DNA from: an uncultured bacterium
GTDB lineage: Bacteria; Bacillota; Clostridia; Lachnospirales; Lachnospiraceae
NCBI GenBank assembly: GCA_905215405.1
Contig: CAJMQE010000008.1
Span: 14,977-78,976, forward strand
Length of the DNA stretch: 64,000 nt
Direction of reading: 5' to 3'
Made by a program: the position numbers and the translations under genes. The notes beneath the pieces were generated by a model. The model worked only from the letters and a program-made list of their open reading frames with translations, was not told the origin of the DNA and made no database searches. Below, piece after piece: positions 27,674 through 36,679 of this stretch. Each line of letters starts with the position of its first letter. The stretch's first letter is position 1.

Positions 27674-27736
27674 AGGACCGTTGCAATCCCCTCCATATTG
27701 CAAATCAGAACCTTATCGGTCCTGTGACCAATAAGG
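27674..27736 (-). promoter_or_regulatory. Two mutually exclusive hairpins between paralogous membrane genes
   Basis: One stem pairs CCTTATCGGTC with GACCAATAAGG (27711-27736, one mismatch). The other pairs AGGACCG (27674-27680) with CGGTCCT (27717-27723) and encloses TTGCAAT/ATTGCAA (27681-27703), whose loop shows GGAGGGG on the minus strand. CGGTCC takes part in both. No canonical T run follows. The 167-nt gap holding this is the longest inside the operon's membrane-gene trio. Confidence 0.5.
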
Positions 27737-27760
27737 CTCTGTTGTTATCTACATTATATT

Positions 27761-29548
27761 TTAGTTAAACTTAAAGAAACTCAAATGATCGTTTCGGCTG
27801 ATCATGCGTTCGGAACCTGTCAGCTGCGTCATTGTTGCTTCTAATTCATTGATTTCGTCTTCTGTATAAGCACGTCTATCAATATATATACCACTGAACC
27901 CATTTTCCTTTAAGTAGGTTACCATCTCAGGATAATCCATTTCACTGACATTCTTATTCCAGTCATCATAATCAGAGCCTTTCATACTTCCATAGCTCCA
28001 GTTAAGTGTATCTGAATGAATATATCCGGTATACAGATGATAATCCTGCATGTCATTGACCGGGCCACCTTCTGGATATTCATGATATGGTAACTGATAG
28101 ATATAGGCACCTTCATCAACAGAATTCTCAATATCTTTTACAAACTCATCGTCGATCATATAAGCTGCATAATTCGCATCATATGCAGGTGTATATCCAG
28201 CAGGATTCTGTTCCCATACGACAAACAGTGAGAAAACACAGAATACTGGAAGGAACCATTTCTTAAGTTTCTTATGGTAGTAAGTGTAGAATTCATTGAC
28301 TGCAAGACAACATCCAAGAATACATACATAACCAATCAGAATAGAAATTCTGTTATAACCTCTGATCTTATCTGTAATAACAAGAGATACAATTGCGCCA
28401 AATCCACCAACAGTACCAAGAAGGATAAGTCCTAAGTTCAGTTCCGCAAGAAATGCCATTCTTTCACAGAATGCACTTCTTTTTCTAACAAACACAAATG
28501 CAATAAGGATAATAAAGCCAAGTGTTCCCATCAGACCGATATAGGATGTGATATTTTCATTCACGAACATGGAATTATCATTATAAGCACTGATCAGATT
28601 TTGAATTGGTGTTATTCCATGGCTGTTGACTGGCAGGAATAACTGAACCAGTTTCAGTCCATACATCTCACTTTCTTGAACTCCGCCACGTACGATTGCA
28701 GATGAATTTCCGCCAGATGTCAATATATGCATAAGAACCGGGAGAAGTGCGATACCGATAAACACACAAATGCCGGCAATCATGGAAAATGCTTTTCCAA
28801 CATATCTTAATTTTCCTGTCTTAATCAACTTGGAAACGGCAGTAACGCCAAGCATATAACAGGTAAAGAATGGATAGTATACAATACCATTATTGGCAAT
28901 CAGTATGATTGACAGAATAGCCACCCAGTTCCTCTTATTCTTAAAGAAATCCTTATTAAATACAAATACATCATCTCTTTCATATACCCAGATACATAAA
29001 AGAACGGATAATGGGAGAAAATAACAGGTAGTAAGTACGAAATGTCCTGTACCTCTCATCAGAATATAAGATGAAAATGCGAATACAACTGATCCACATA
29101 CTGAAATCACATTACGGATCTTCAACTCATGCATTACAAAATAAGAGATAAATGCACATAAATAGAATACAGAAAAGTATTCAAGGTTCATTGCACTTCC
29201 GGCATCTCTTGTAATCATCGCAAATATTTTAAGTGTCAGCAGATCAAAATTGTGCATGACTGATGAGGTAAAATCATAATAACTTGCGACATACGGAGTG
29301 CCAAGCCTGTCCGCAGTCAGGTTCCATGCCTGTTCTGTCATAGTTTTTGCATTGGTCAGAAGACTAAAATCATCTCCTCCTGCATATGAAATCGGAACGT
29401 TGATATCCATGTTCCATAACTGCAGTACATAGACCAGTAAAACGGTAACGGCTGCTGTAATCGCTGCCAGACTGATGTATTCATTTTTATATTTGCCCAA
29501 ATTAAATGAATGCTTCTTTGAGACTGCAGTTTTCTCTGTGTTCTTCAT
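27761..29548 (-). CDS. Polytopic membrane protein, GT-C-like, paralogue 2 of 3
   Basis: 595 residues with the same plan as its two neighbours: a hydrophilic N-terminal stretch of about 20 residues, then about 13 membrane segments. AGGDDFSLLTNAKTM is the acidic first-loop motif, LTADRLGTPYVASYYDF and SVMHNFDLLTLKIF follow, and the C-terminal soluble part ends in GFSGIYIDRRAYTEDE. ATG after AAAGGG. It is clearly a tandem duplicate; the three proteins align from end to end. I infer a glycosyltransferase or related step acting on the exported polymer; the family is not recognised. Confidence 0.75.
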   Translation of the reverse strand: MKNTEKTAVSKKHSFNLGKYKNEYISLAAITAAVTVLLVYVLQLWNMDINVPISYAGGDDFSLLTNAKTMTEQAWNLTADRLGTPYVASYYDFTSSVMHNFDLLTLKIFAMITRDAGSAMNLEYFSVFYLCAFISYFVMHELKIRNVISVCGSVVFAFSSYILMRGTGHFVLTTCYFLPLSVLLCIWVYERDDVFVFNKDFFKNKRNWVAILSIILIANNGIVYYPFFTCYMLGVTAVSKLIKTGKLRYVGKAFSMIAGICVFIGIALLPVLMHILTSGGNSSAIVRGGVQESEMYGLKLVQLFLPVNSHGITPIQNLISAYNDNSMFVNENITSYIGLMGTLGFIILIAFVFVRKRSAFCERMAFLAELNLGLILLGTVGGFGAIVSLVITDKIRGYNRISILIGYVCILGCCLAVNEFYTYYHKKLKKWFLPVFCVFSLFVVWEQNPAGYTPAYDANYAAYMIDDEFVKDIENSVDEGAYIYQLPYHEYPEGGPVNDMQDYHLYTGYIHSDTLNWSYGSMKGSDYDDWNKNVSEMDYPEMVTYLKENGFSGIYIDRRAYTEDEINELEATMTQLTGSERMISRNDHLSFFKFN

Positions 29549-29595
29549 TTCTTTTTCCCTTTCTTTGCCCTTTCAAACATTTCCTGAACTTAGAT

Positions 29596-31386
29596 TTATT
29601 TTAAGAACTGGCTAAAGCCAAGATTCTCATTTTCACTAATGATCGGTTTCATTCCCGTACACTCTTCCAGTGTCTGATCAAGAACATCCAGTTCCTGTGC
29701 GGTATATGCTCTTCTATCGATATAAATACCAGCGAATCCATTTTCCTTTAGATACTCGACCATCTGTGGGATCGGCATTGCTCCAACTTTTTTATTCCAT
29801 TCATCTCCTTCAGTCCCTTTCATGTTTCCAAAGCTCCAGCGGAGTGTTTTTGAATGAATATAGCCCGTCATCAGGTGGTAATCATACATATCGTGAATAG
29901 AACCTCCTTCTGGGTATTCCAGATACGGAATCTGATAAATCATGGAATTCGGTTCTACCATGGATTCGATCTGGCCAACAAAGGCGTGGTCAGAAGTATA
30001 GTTATAATAATTATCGTCATAAGATGGAAGCTTACTTGTTGGAAGCTGTTCCATGCTGACTAGCACTGCAAAAACGCTTCCTGCTGCCACTATCCATCTT
30101 TTATTTCTTTTCTTATATATTTCATCGAGCCAAAGACAAAAGCCCAAAATGCAGACATAACCGATAAATATCGATACACGGTTAAATCCTCTGAGTTTAT
30201 CTGTTACAAAAAATGCCCAGATCGTGCCGATTCCACCAATAGAACCAAGCAGGATCATCCAGATGTTCATTTCTGATAACAGACGTAATCTTGTCCCTTT
30301 TTTCTCTTTTGCATCCGAAAACATATTGAACATAAGGATCACAAAACCGCAGTCGCCCATCAGTCCAATATAGGAGGATACATTCTCGTTAATTAACGGA
30401 GAATTATCCCAATACATATCAATAATCTTTTTTGCGATCGGGATCCCATGGTCATTCATTGGAAGCAACAGCTGAATCATCTTCAGTCCATAAATCTCAC
30501 TTTCAATAAATCCAGCTCTGACAACCGCGTCTCCATTGACACCATTTTTCAGAATATGGATCAGTACCGGGATCAATGCAATTACAATAAAGCCAGCAAT
30601 AAAGCCGATTGGAATAAATGCCTTCCCCAGATAACGGATATCCTTTCTTTTAATTGATTTGGATAATCCGGTAATCACCAGTATAAAACAGGTAAAGAAT
30701 GGGTAATAGACGATTCCGTTATTTGCGATCAATGCGCAGAACAGAATCACCATCCAATTTCTTTTATTTTTGAAAAAGCTTTTGTTCAGGACTAAAATAT
30801 CGTCCCGCTCAAATATCCAAATGCACAAAAGCACGGATAGTGGAACAAAATAGCAGGTGGACAATACCAAGTGTGCCAAACTTCTGACAAATATGAATGG
30901 AGAAAATCCAAACACCAGTGAACCACAGACTGAGACCCATCTGCTGATTTTCAGATCTCTCATAACAAAGTAAGAAATAAAAGCACAAAAATATGGAATT
31001 GTCAGGAATTCAAGATTTGTTGCAACTCCTGCGTCCTGTGTCAGCACTGAAAATATCTTTAGTGTAAACAGGTCAAAATTATGCATGACCGATGAGGTAA
31101 AATCATAGTAGGATGTGATATATGGAGCACCCATCCTGTCCGCTGTCAAATTCCAGAGCTGTTCTGTCATACTCTTTGCATTGGCCAGCGTACTAAAATC
31201 ATCTCCGCCAAGATAGACAATCGGAACATTGATGTCCATCCTCCAGAGCTTCATCTCATAAATTAATACAATCGTTAGTACAAATGTTAAAATTCCTAAA
31301 TACAGAAGATCCGTTTTCAGATTCCAGCCCTCACTGCTGGAATTACGATTCTGAGCGCTTCTGTATTGCCCCCCGACATTTTTCAT
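29596..31386 (-). CDS. Polytopic membrane protein, GT-C-like, paralogue 1 of 3
   Basis: 596 residues. YLGGDDFSTLANAKSM replaces the matching motif of the other two, with LTADRMGAPYITSYYDF next and NGFAGIYIDRRAYTAQE near the end. Its ATG shares one base with the stop of the upstream GT4 gene (TAATG), so the two are translationally coupled, which ties this membrane protein to polymer synthesis. Function as for the paralogues: probably GT-C-like, unproven. Confidence 0.75.
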   Translation of the reverse strand: MKNVGGQYRSAQNRNSSSEGWNLKTDLLYLGILTFVLTIVLIYEMKLWRMDINVPIVYLGGDDFSTLANAKSMTEQLWNLTADRMGAPYITSYYDFTSSVMHNFDLFTLKIFSVLTQDAGVATNLEFLTIPYFCAFISYFVMRDLKISRWVSVCGSLVFGFSPFIFVRSLAHLVLSTCYFVPLSVLLCIWIFERDDILVLNKSFFKNKRNWMVILFCALIANNGIVYYPFFTCFILVITGLSKSIKRKDIRYLGKAFIPIGFIAGFIVIALIPVLIHILKNGVNGDAVVRAGFIESEIYGLKMIQLLLPMNDHGIPIAKKIIDMYWDNSPLINENVSSYIGLMGDCGFVILMFNMFSDAKEKKGTRLRLLSEMNIWMILLGSIGGIGTIWAFFVTDKLRGFNRVSIFIGYVCILGFCLWLDEIYKKRNKRWIVAAGSVFAVLVSMEQLPTSKLPSYDDNYYNYTSDHAFVGQIESMVEPNSMIYQIPYLEYPEGGSIHDMYDYHLMTGYIHSKTLRWSFGNMKGTEGDEWNKKVGAMPIPQMVEYLKENGFAGIYIDRRAYTAQELDVLDQTLEECTGMKPIISENENLGFSQFLK

Positions 31387-32558
31387 TATTCGCCAACTTT
31401 CTCTATTATTCTGTCAAACTTCGCCATGATATCATCCCACTGGAAATAATCATCCACATATTTACGTGCATTCAGGCACATCTGCTTATATTCTTCAGGA
31501 TGCTCATGTAAAAATCTTAAGCAACCTTCAAATTCGAAGTAATTCTTATAATAAAGTCCGCCATTGCTCTTAACACAATGTCCTCTTAATACATCACAAA
31601 TACCATTAACGACAACTGGAATAGAGAGTGTCATTGCTTCAAGTACAGAGATTGAAAGACTTTCGAACTTGGATGGAAGAATCAGTGCTTTTGCACCTTT
31701 GATTCCATTGAACTTGTCCTCATCACTGACAAATCCAAGACTGATGATATCTTCATGCTGTGGTACTTCAACCACTGCCTTTCCCATCAGTACAAGTTTC
31801 AGGTCACTCTTTACTCTCTTCTTATATTCCATAAAGTATTGGAACAGTCTTGGACAATCCTTTCCTTCATCAATACGGCCAACATAGATAATATAATTAT
31901 CGAGGTTGTATTTCTTTTTAAATGCATCCGGATCCACATTGTCCGGTACAGTAACGCCAACCCCCATAACTTCGTATGGTTTCTCTTCGATATGGAACAG
32001 TGACTGCACCAGATCTTTTTCCTCATCTGTCAGGAATACATAAGCCTTTGGTGCTTCAAACACTTCTTCGTACATTTTGAAGTGAATAAATGGTTCCTGA
32101 TGGGCTGTTGGAATAAAGATTGCTTTGTCCTTTACTCTGACAATACTTTTTACTGCCGGATAATAGAGATATGTGACAACAATTATTGCATCATATTCAT
32201 CCTGATGTTCATCGACATAATCAACGAGCTTTGGTGCATATGGTCCCATTGCCTCGATCCATCTGTCTGATGCTTCTTTCGGTGCATTTGGATTCTGCTG
32301 CATAGCGGAATCAAGCGCTGAAAATGTTCTTGGAATACGTTCATGTTCCGTCTTAAATCTGCGGACCTTTACACCATTGATCGTTTCCACGCCTTCGTTA
32401 TAATAATTGCTCCATTTTACATACTCTACTGCGCAGGTTGTAAGTACTTCTACATCGTACTTTGCTGCTAATCGTTCTGCAATCTGTCTTGAATACAATT
32501 CAGAGCCACCATTTACTTCCAACCCATAACGCTGGTTGATGATTGCTATCTTCTTCAT
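31386..32558 (-). CDS. Family 4 glycosyltransferase
   Basis: 390 residues from the ATG at 32558 (GGAGA 4 nt upstream); a TTG further up is unlikely. It begins MKKIAIINQRYGLEVNGGSE and has the donor site PSKFESLSISVLEAMTLSIP. The ending GGLYYKNYFEFEGCLRFLHE is closely similar to the next upstream GT4 (32620-33822), so the two are tandem paralogues with possibly different linkages. It is probably a mannosyl- or D-rhamnosyltransferase, given the GDP-sugar genes nearby; that is inference. Confidence 0.88.
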   Translation of the reverse strand: MKKIAIINQRYGLEVNGGSELYSRQIAERLAAKYDVEVLTTCAVEYVKWSNYYNEGVETINGVKVRRFKTEHERIPRTFSALDSAMQQNPNAPKEASDRWIEAMGPYAPKLVDYVDEHQDEYDAIIVVTYLYYPAVKSIVRVKDKAIFIPTAHQEPFIHFKMYEEVFEAPKAYVFLTDEEKDLVQSLFHIEEKPYEVMGVGVTVPDNVDPDAFKKKYNLDNYIIYVGRIDEGKDCPRLFQYFMEYKKRVKSDLKLVLMGKAVVEVPQHEDIISLGFVSDEDKFNGIKGAKALILPSKFESLSISVLEAMTLSIPVVVNGICDVLRGHCVKSNGGLYYKNYFEFEGCLRFLHEHPEEYKQMCLNARKYVDDYFQWDDIMAKFDRIIEKVGE

Positions 32559-32619
32559 TTTCTCCAACCTTTCCAAGTCTTTTCTTCTGACTAATCACCA
32601 GGAATTTTTCTATTCTTCT

Positions 32620-33822
32620 TTAATCCTGTTCTTCTTTTTTCTCACTTACCTGATTAAAGAACTGAATAAATCTGTCTACAATGACATCCCATTTAAAGTT
32701 ATCAAGCACAAAATGACGTCCATTCTGTCCCATCTGTTCTGCTGTTTCTGGGTTGTCCTTTATATAATTAATACAGCCTTCAAATTCAAAGTAATTGTTA
32801 AAATACAATCCGCCTTTGGACTTTTCTGCAAAATATTTTGTAACATTACAGCCTTCATGTACAAGCACTGGTCTTTCACAAAGCCAGCTCTCCATGATAA
32901 CGATAGAAAAGCTTTCGTTCTTTGATGGCTGGCAAAGAAGCAGTGAGCCTGCACAAGCGTCGTATTTATCCTGTATATCAACAAATCCCAGATCTATTAC
33001 GTCCTCTTTGATCTGTGCTGGTACTTCCACCTGGCCACCACCGATCAGGATCAGCTTTAAGTTGCCTTCATTCCGCTTCTTATACTCATTAAAATAAGTA
33101 ATCAGTGTATTGATGTTCTTAGCTGCATCCTTACGGCCTGCATAAATGATATAGGGATCATTGATCTTATATTTTTCGCGGAAACGCAGCTCATTATAAT
33201 CAAAGTCTGTTTCCACGCCTTCTCCAAGTTCGATCGTATTGACCTTTGACAGATCATAAAGTCTGTTCGCCAGATCCATCTCCGGTTTTGCATGAAAAAT
33301 AATACTGTTGATCTTACTGAACAGTTCCTTAAATCTACGGAAATATGCATAATTTTCATCATGCAGACATGGGATCAGTACCGCCTTCTCCAGACAGGCC
33401 TGCATTCCATAATAAGTCGTACCGAACATATAAGGAATAAATGCAAAGACAAGATAATCGTCCTTATGCTCTGCGATATACTCATACATATCCGGACTAT
33501 TGACCATTTCCTTCAGGAATATATCCTCTTCTTCTATTGTAATTGGAAGGTTATTCATGATCTTATAATTGATCTTGTGAAATGCCTCCATATTTCCTTT
33601 TCTGACCTTAAATCTTCTGATTGGTATTCCATCACAGTCTTCGATTCCAGGTTTAAAGTAATTTTCCGTCCAGTCTGAATTAAAATCCTTAACACATGTT
33701 GTGATGATTTCTACTTCAAACCCGCTCTTATGCAAATGTGTAACCGTACCACGAAGTTCCATTTCTGCTCCACCAGGAATCTCTTTATGATACCATGGGA
33801 TAACAAAACCTATTTTCTTCAT
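32620..33822 (-). CDS. Family 4 glycosyltransferase
   Basis: 400 residues. It begins MKKIGFVIPWYHKEIPGGAE, has YIIYAGRKDAAKNINTLI at the start of the donor half, PSKNESFSIVIMESW as the E-x7-E site, and GGLYFNNYFEFEGCINYI near the end. It is a paralogue of the gene just downstream. The ATG has GGAGGAG in front. Cytoplasmic; a candidate chain-extending enzyme of the ABC-exported polymer. Confidence 0.88.
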   Translation of the reverse strand: MKKIGFVIPWYHKEIPGGAEMELRGTVTHLHKSGFEVEIITTCVKDFNSDWTENYFKPGIEDCDGIPIRRFKVRKGNMEAFHKINYKIMNNLPITIEEEDIFLKEMVNSPDMYEYIAEHKDDYLVFAFIPYMFGTTYYGMQACLEKAVLIPCLHDENYAYFRRFKELFSKINSIIFHAKPEMDLANRLYDLSKVNTIELGEGVETDFDYNELRFREKYKINDPYIIYAGRKDAAKNINTLITYFNEYKKRNEGNLKLILIGGGQVEVPAQIKEDVIDLGFVDIQDKYDACAGSLLLCQPSKNESFSIVIMESWLCERPVLVHEGCNVTKYFAEKSKGGLYFNNYFEFEGCINYIKDNPETAEQMGQNGRHFVLDNFKWDVIVDRFIQFFNQVSEKKEEQD

Positions 33823-33867
33823 TTACTCCTCCATTTCTGCACTGGGTGCGTACATCACAAGTCCGTC

Positions 33868-34944
33868 CTACTGCTGCTGTTCAATGAATTTATTCAGATA
33901 ATTTTTGAACTGTTCTGCAATGGTTTCATATTTAAAATCCTGCAGTCTTCTTTTCTGTTTTTCAATAATACTCTCTCTGAGTTCCTGATCATTGACCAGT
34001 CTCTCTAGACATTTAGCGACAAACACCGGATCCTTGTCATCGACAACAAATGCGCTTCCTCCAAGAGTATCAGGCACTGCGGAAGAACGATACGCGAGCA
34101 CTGGTACGTCAAAGATCATTGCTTCCACAAGTGGAACACAGAATCCTTCATGTTCACTCATGCACACGAATGCATCTGCGACCTTATAATAGGCGAGGAT
34201 CTGATTGAATTTTATGTGTCCTGTAAATATTACATCATCTACGCCGATCTTTTTGATATATTTCTTCAGTCTGTGATAATAAACATCTGTATCCTTGTAA
34301 GATCCCACCAGAATCAGTCGGGACTTTGGATTACAGTACTTTTTATAGTAATAAAATGCTGCAATGATATCTTCCTGTTTTTTATTCGGTGCGATTCTAC
34401 CGGTAAAGATGATATTCGTATACCCATCTTTATAACGGTTGATCACAGCTTTATCTGGTTTTTTCTCATAATCGTGAAGCGGAATTACAATTGGAAGAAC
34501 ATCGATCGCACATTTATAATCCATAGCGATCAGCTCCTTTTTATTGAACTCTGAATCGGCCAGACAGTAGTCCACCTTGTCACTTAAGAATTCTGCGCCT
34601 TCCAGCCCCCATGCGTTGATATCCCTGATAAATTCATCATTACCTTCAAAGAATTCAGGTGGGGTAATATTATGATAAATTACAATTTTCTTACATTTGT
34701 ACTCTGCAAGCTTTTTATTCAGATCATTACCAGTTGAAAGATGATAGATAATTATGTCCTTCTCATTCAGTTCAGGCATCTTTTCCAGCGGCAGTGCTGT
34801 TTTGCTGTCTAATGGCTTTACAATGCTGTCTGCATATATATTAGACTTATATCCCATTCCTCTTAATACATCCCTGAGTGCAACGGTATCGTTACTTACT
34901 GCATCTCCGTATGCTATTGTCGGAATCAATTGTACTATCTGCAT
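33868..34944 (-). CDS. Family 4 glycosyltransferase
   Basis: 358 residues. It begins MQIVQLIPTIAYGDAVSNDT and contains IVIYHNITPPEFFEG, a motif seen in GT4 enzymes of ABC-transporter-type O-polysaccharide loci. The donor half has NIIFTGRIAPNKKQEDIIAA and SEHEGFCVPLVEAMIFDVP. It lies between the 142-residue coiled-coil protein gene and two GT4 paralogues. The rhamnosyl/mannosyl role is inferred from context. Confidence 0.88.
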   Translation of the reverse strand: MQIVQLIPTIAYGDAVSNDTVALRDVLRGMGYKSNIYADSIVKPLDSKTALPLEKMPELNEKDIIIYHLSTGNDLNKKLAEYKCKKIVIYHNITPPEFFEGNDEFIRDINAWGLEGAEFLSDKVDYCLADSEFNKKELIAMDYKCAIDVLPIVIPLHDYEKKPDKAVINRYKDGYTNIIFTGRIAPNKKQEDIIAAFYYYKKYCNPKSRLILVGSYKDTDVYYHRLKKYIKKIGVDDVIFTGHIKFNQILAYYKVADAFVCMSEHEGFCVPLVEAMIFDVPVLAYRSSAVPDTLGGSAFVVDDKDPVFVAKCLERLVNDQELRESIIEKQKRRLQDFKYETIAEQFKNYLNKFIEQQQ

Positions 34945-35000
34945 TTCATACCTCTACGTATAACAAACTCTTACGTTTCTGTTGTAACTTAGTTTGTTTC

Positions 35001-35429
35001 TTATTTGGATTCTAATTTTTCGATTCTTGCTGTAAGTTCTTCTACCTGTTTCTTTAACTCTTCATTTTCACGGTTCTTTTCGTCAACGTAACAGTTCATC
35101 TGGTTCATGATTCTAACGAGAGACGCATTGAATCCATCCTGTTCCATTACGATTGGCTCTACAAAGAAATAAGTCAGTTTTCTGATTACTTTCTTGAAAA
35201 ATACTGCAACTCTTGAACCAGGAAGTGCTCTGTAAGCCTGTACATTCCAGCCATGGTTAATTGTATATAATTCTTCATTAAAGGCAACTTTGTCAAATTC
35301 ATTGACATTCATGCTGCTTGTATCAACAACAATATCATCAAAGCTGAGCAGATCATTTGTATATCCTTTTTCTCTGATCTCAGTTCTTATCTCCTGCATA
35401 ATTGATTCGATATTAATTTCTTTAGACAT
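35001..35429 (-). CDS. Small coiled-coil protein, partner-like to the methyltransferase
   Basis: 142 residues. The N-terminus (INIESIMQEIRTEIREKG, then YTNDLLSFDDI) matches the N-terminal region seen in some methyltransferases and chain-length factors of polysaccharide loci. The middle segment VAVFFKKVIRKLTYFFVEP is amphipathic and may touch the membrane. The C-terminal 35 residues (NRENEELKKQVEELTARIEK) form a heptad coiled coil. GGAGG lies 9 nt before the ATG. It sits 33 nt after the coiled-coil methyltransferase gene. No enzyme motif is present. I infer that it docks on that protein. Confidence 0.75.
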   Translation of the reverse strand: MSKEINIESIMQEIRTEIREKGYTNDLLSFDDIVVDTSSMNVNEFDKVAFNEELYTINHGWNVQAYRALPGSRVAVFFKKVIRKLTYFFVEPIVMEQDGFNASLVRIMNQMNCYVDEKNRENEELKKQVEELTARIEKLESK

Positions 35430-35462
35430 TTCTCTAATCCTCCATTGTCTTTCAATGCCAAT

Positions 35463-36605
35463 TTACTTTCTGGCGATAATTGCATAATCCTGGCTTCCGA
35501 ACAATGTATCAGATACCAGCTGCATTGCATTATTGAACTCTTCCAGATTTTCAATGTCCCCGCTTAACTTAGGTATTGTAACAGGAAGTTTACTTGTGTC
35601 TGTATAATAAATTTCAACATGACTGAAGCCTGCTTTTTCAGCACAGTACTGCAGTGTCAGTGGATGAACAGGTTTTACATGAGATGGATCCATATAGAAT
35701 GCATGTGTATAAATTGCAAGTGAAGTTGGATTTGGTGTTTCCATAATAAAGTAACAACCTTCTTCCAGCTTTTCATAAGCAGTATTACAAAGTGTAATAA
35801 TCTGCTCAATTGTCATATGTTCTACCAGCTGTCCTGCAAAAATACCATCAACGGCTTTTGCACCATTCAAATATTCAATTGCATCCATCTGATAAGCTTC
35901 CAGGTCATTTAACTTACAACAGTCAATTGCTTTTCCATAAAGATCAATGCCGACTGCTTTAATATTATGTTCTTTAAGTATTTTCAGGAATTCGCCACGG
36001 CCACAACCGATATCAACGACATTCTTCTTTCCTTCATAGTATGGAAGATACTGTTCCTGAACTGCTTTAATATGTTCCTGACTTCCTCTGAATCTGTTTT
36101 CAAAATCAAAATAATCAATGCCAACATAAGAATCTTCTGGCTGTGCATCTTCTACTGTATTGACTACTGTACCTGCAACTGCTGTTGTAGTCTCATCTGC
36201 TGTAGCTTTTGCATCAGAAACTACTGCACCTGTTCCATTGACTGCAGCTTTTTTCAGTTTTTCCTGACTGCTCTTGATCTTTCGTAATTCTTCATTGATA
36301 CCAAGAATATTTTCAAAGATCTTTTCTCTCTGAATTCTGCCATCATTGATATAATCACCATGATCTTTCAGTTTTCCATTGTTGTCTCTGATATTGACTT
36401 CGAGGTTTGTCACTCTTTCATTTAACTGATTGATTGCTACATCATGCTGTGATAATCTTTCACTCATACTTTTTTCGTTTGCAGCAAGTTCGTCCTGCAA
36501 TCTTGAAAGAAGTGGAGCTGCTGCTCTGTAGACCATTTTACGAAATGTCTTCTTTAAGCCGCTCTCCTTTGCAAGTAATTCATCAATTTCACCATCAATA
36601 TTCAT
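35463..36605 (-). CDS. SAM-dependent methyltransferase with long N-terminal coiled coil
   Basis: 380 residues from the ATG at 36605 (GAGG 6 nt upstream). Residues about 36-120 form a coiled coil. An Ala/Thr-rich linker (about 121-156) leads to a class I methyltransferase domain: KNVVDIGCGRGEFLKIL (SAM motif I, about 194-210), AVGIDLYGKAI, DGIFAGQLVEHM, YFIMETPNPTSL and DPSHVKPVHP. Enzymes of this type accompany Wzm/Wzt exporters, and methylation of the non-reducing end can stop chain growth. A 6-bp hairpin (36621-36636) lies just upstream. Capping of the polymer is inferred, not shown. Confidence 0.9.
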   Translation of the reverse strand: MNIDGEIDELLAKESGLKKTFRKMVYRAAAPLLSRLQDELAANEKSMSERLSQHDVAINQLNERVTNLEVNIRDNNGKLKDHGDYINDGRIQREKIFENILGINEELRKIKSSQEKLKKAAVNGTGAVVSDAKATADETTTAVAGTVVNTVEDAQPEDSYVGIDYFDFENRFRGSQEHIKAVQEQYLPYYEGKKNVVDIGCGRGEFLKILKEHNIKAVGIDLYGKAIDCCKLNDLEAYQMDAIEYLNGAKAVDGIFAGQLVEHMTIEQIITLCNTAYEKLEEGCYFIMETPNPTSLAIYTHAFYMDPSHVKPVHPLTLQYCAEKAGFSHVEIYYTDTSKLPVTIPKLSGDIENLEEFNNAMQLVSDTLFGSQDYAIIARK

Positions 36606-36679
36606 ATTTATCCTCATTTCTGTGTGTCTTCACACATCCTGCCTTTAAAAATGTCCTTTATTGTGAACGTTTGGTTTTA

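Noticed and set aside
27616..27696. 26-codon frame between the membrane paralogues
   Set aside because: The ribosome site is poorly spaced and the frame overlaps strong RNA hairpins; not supported as a gene.
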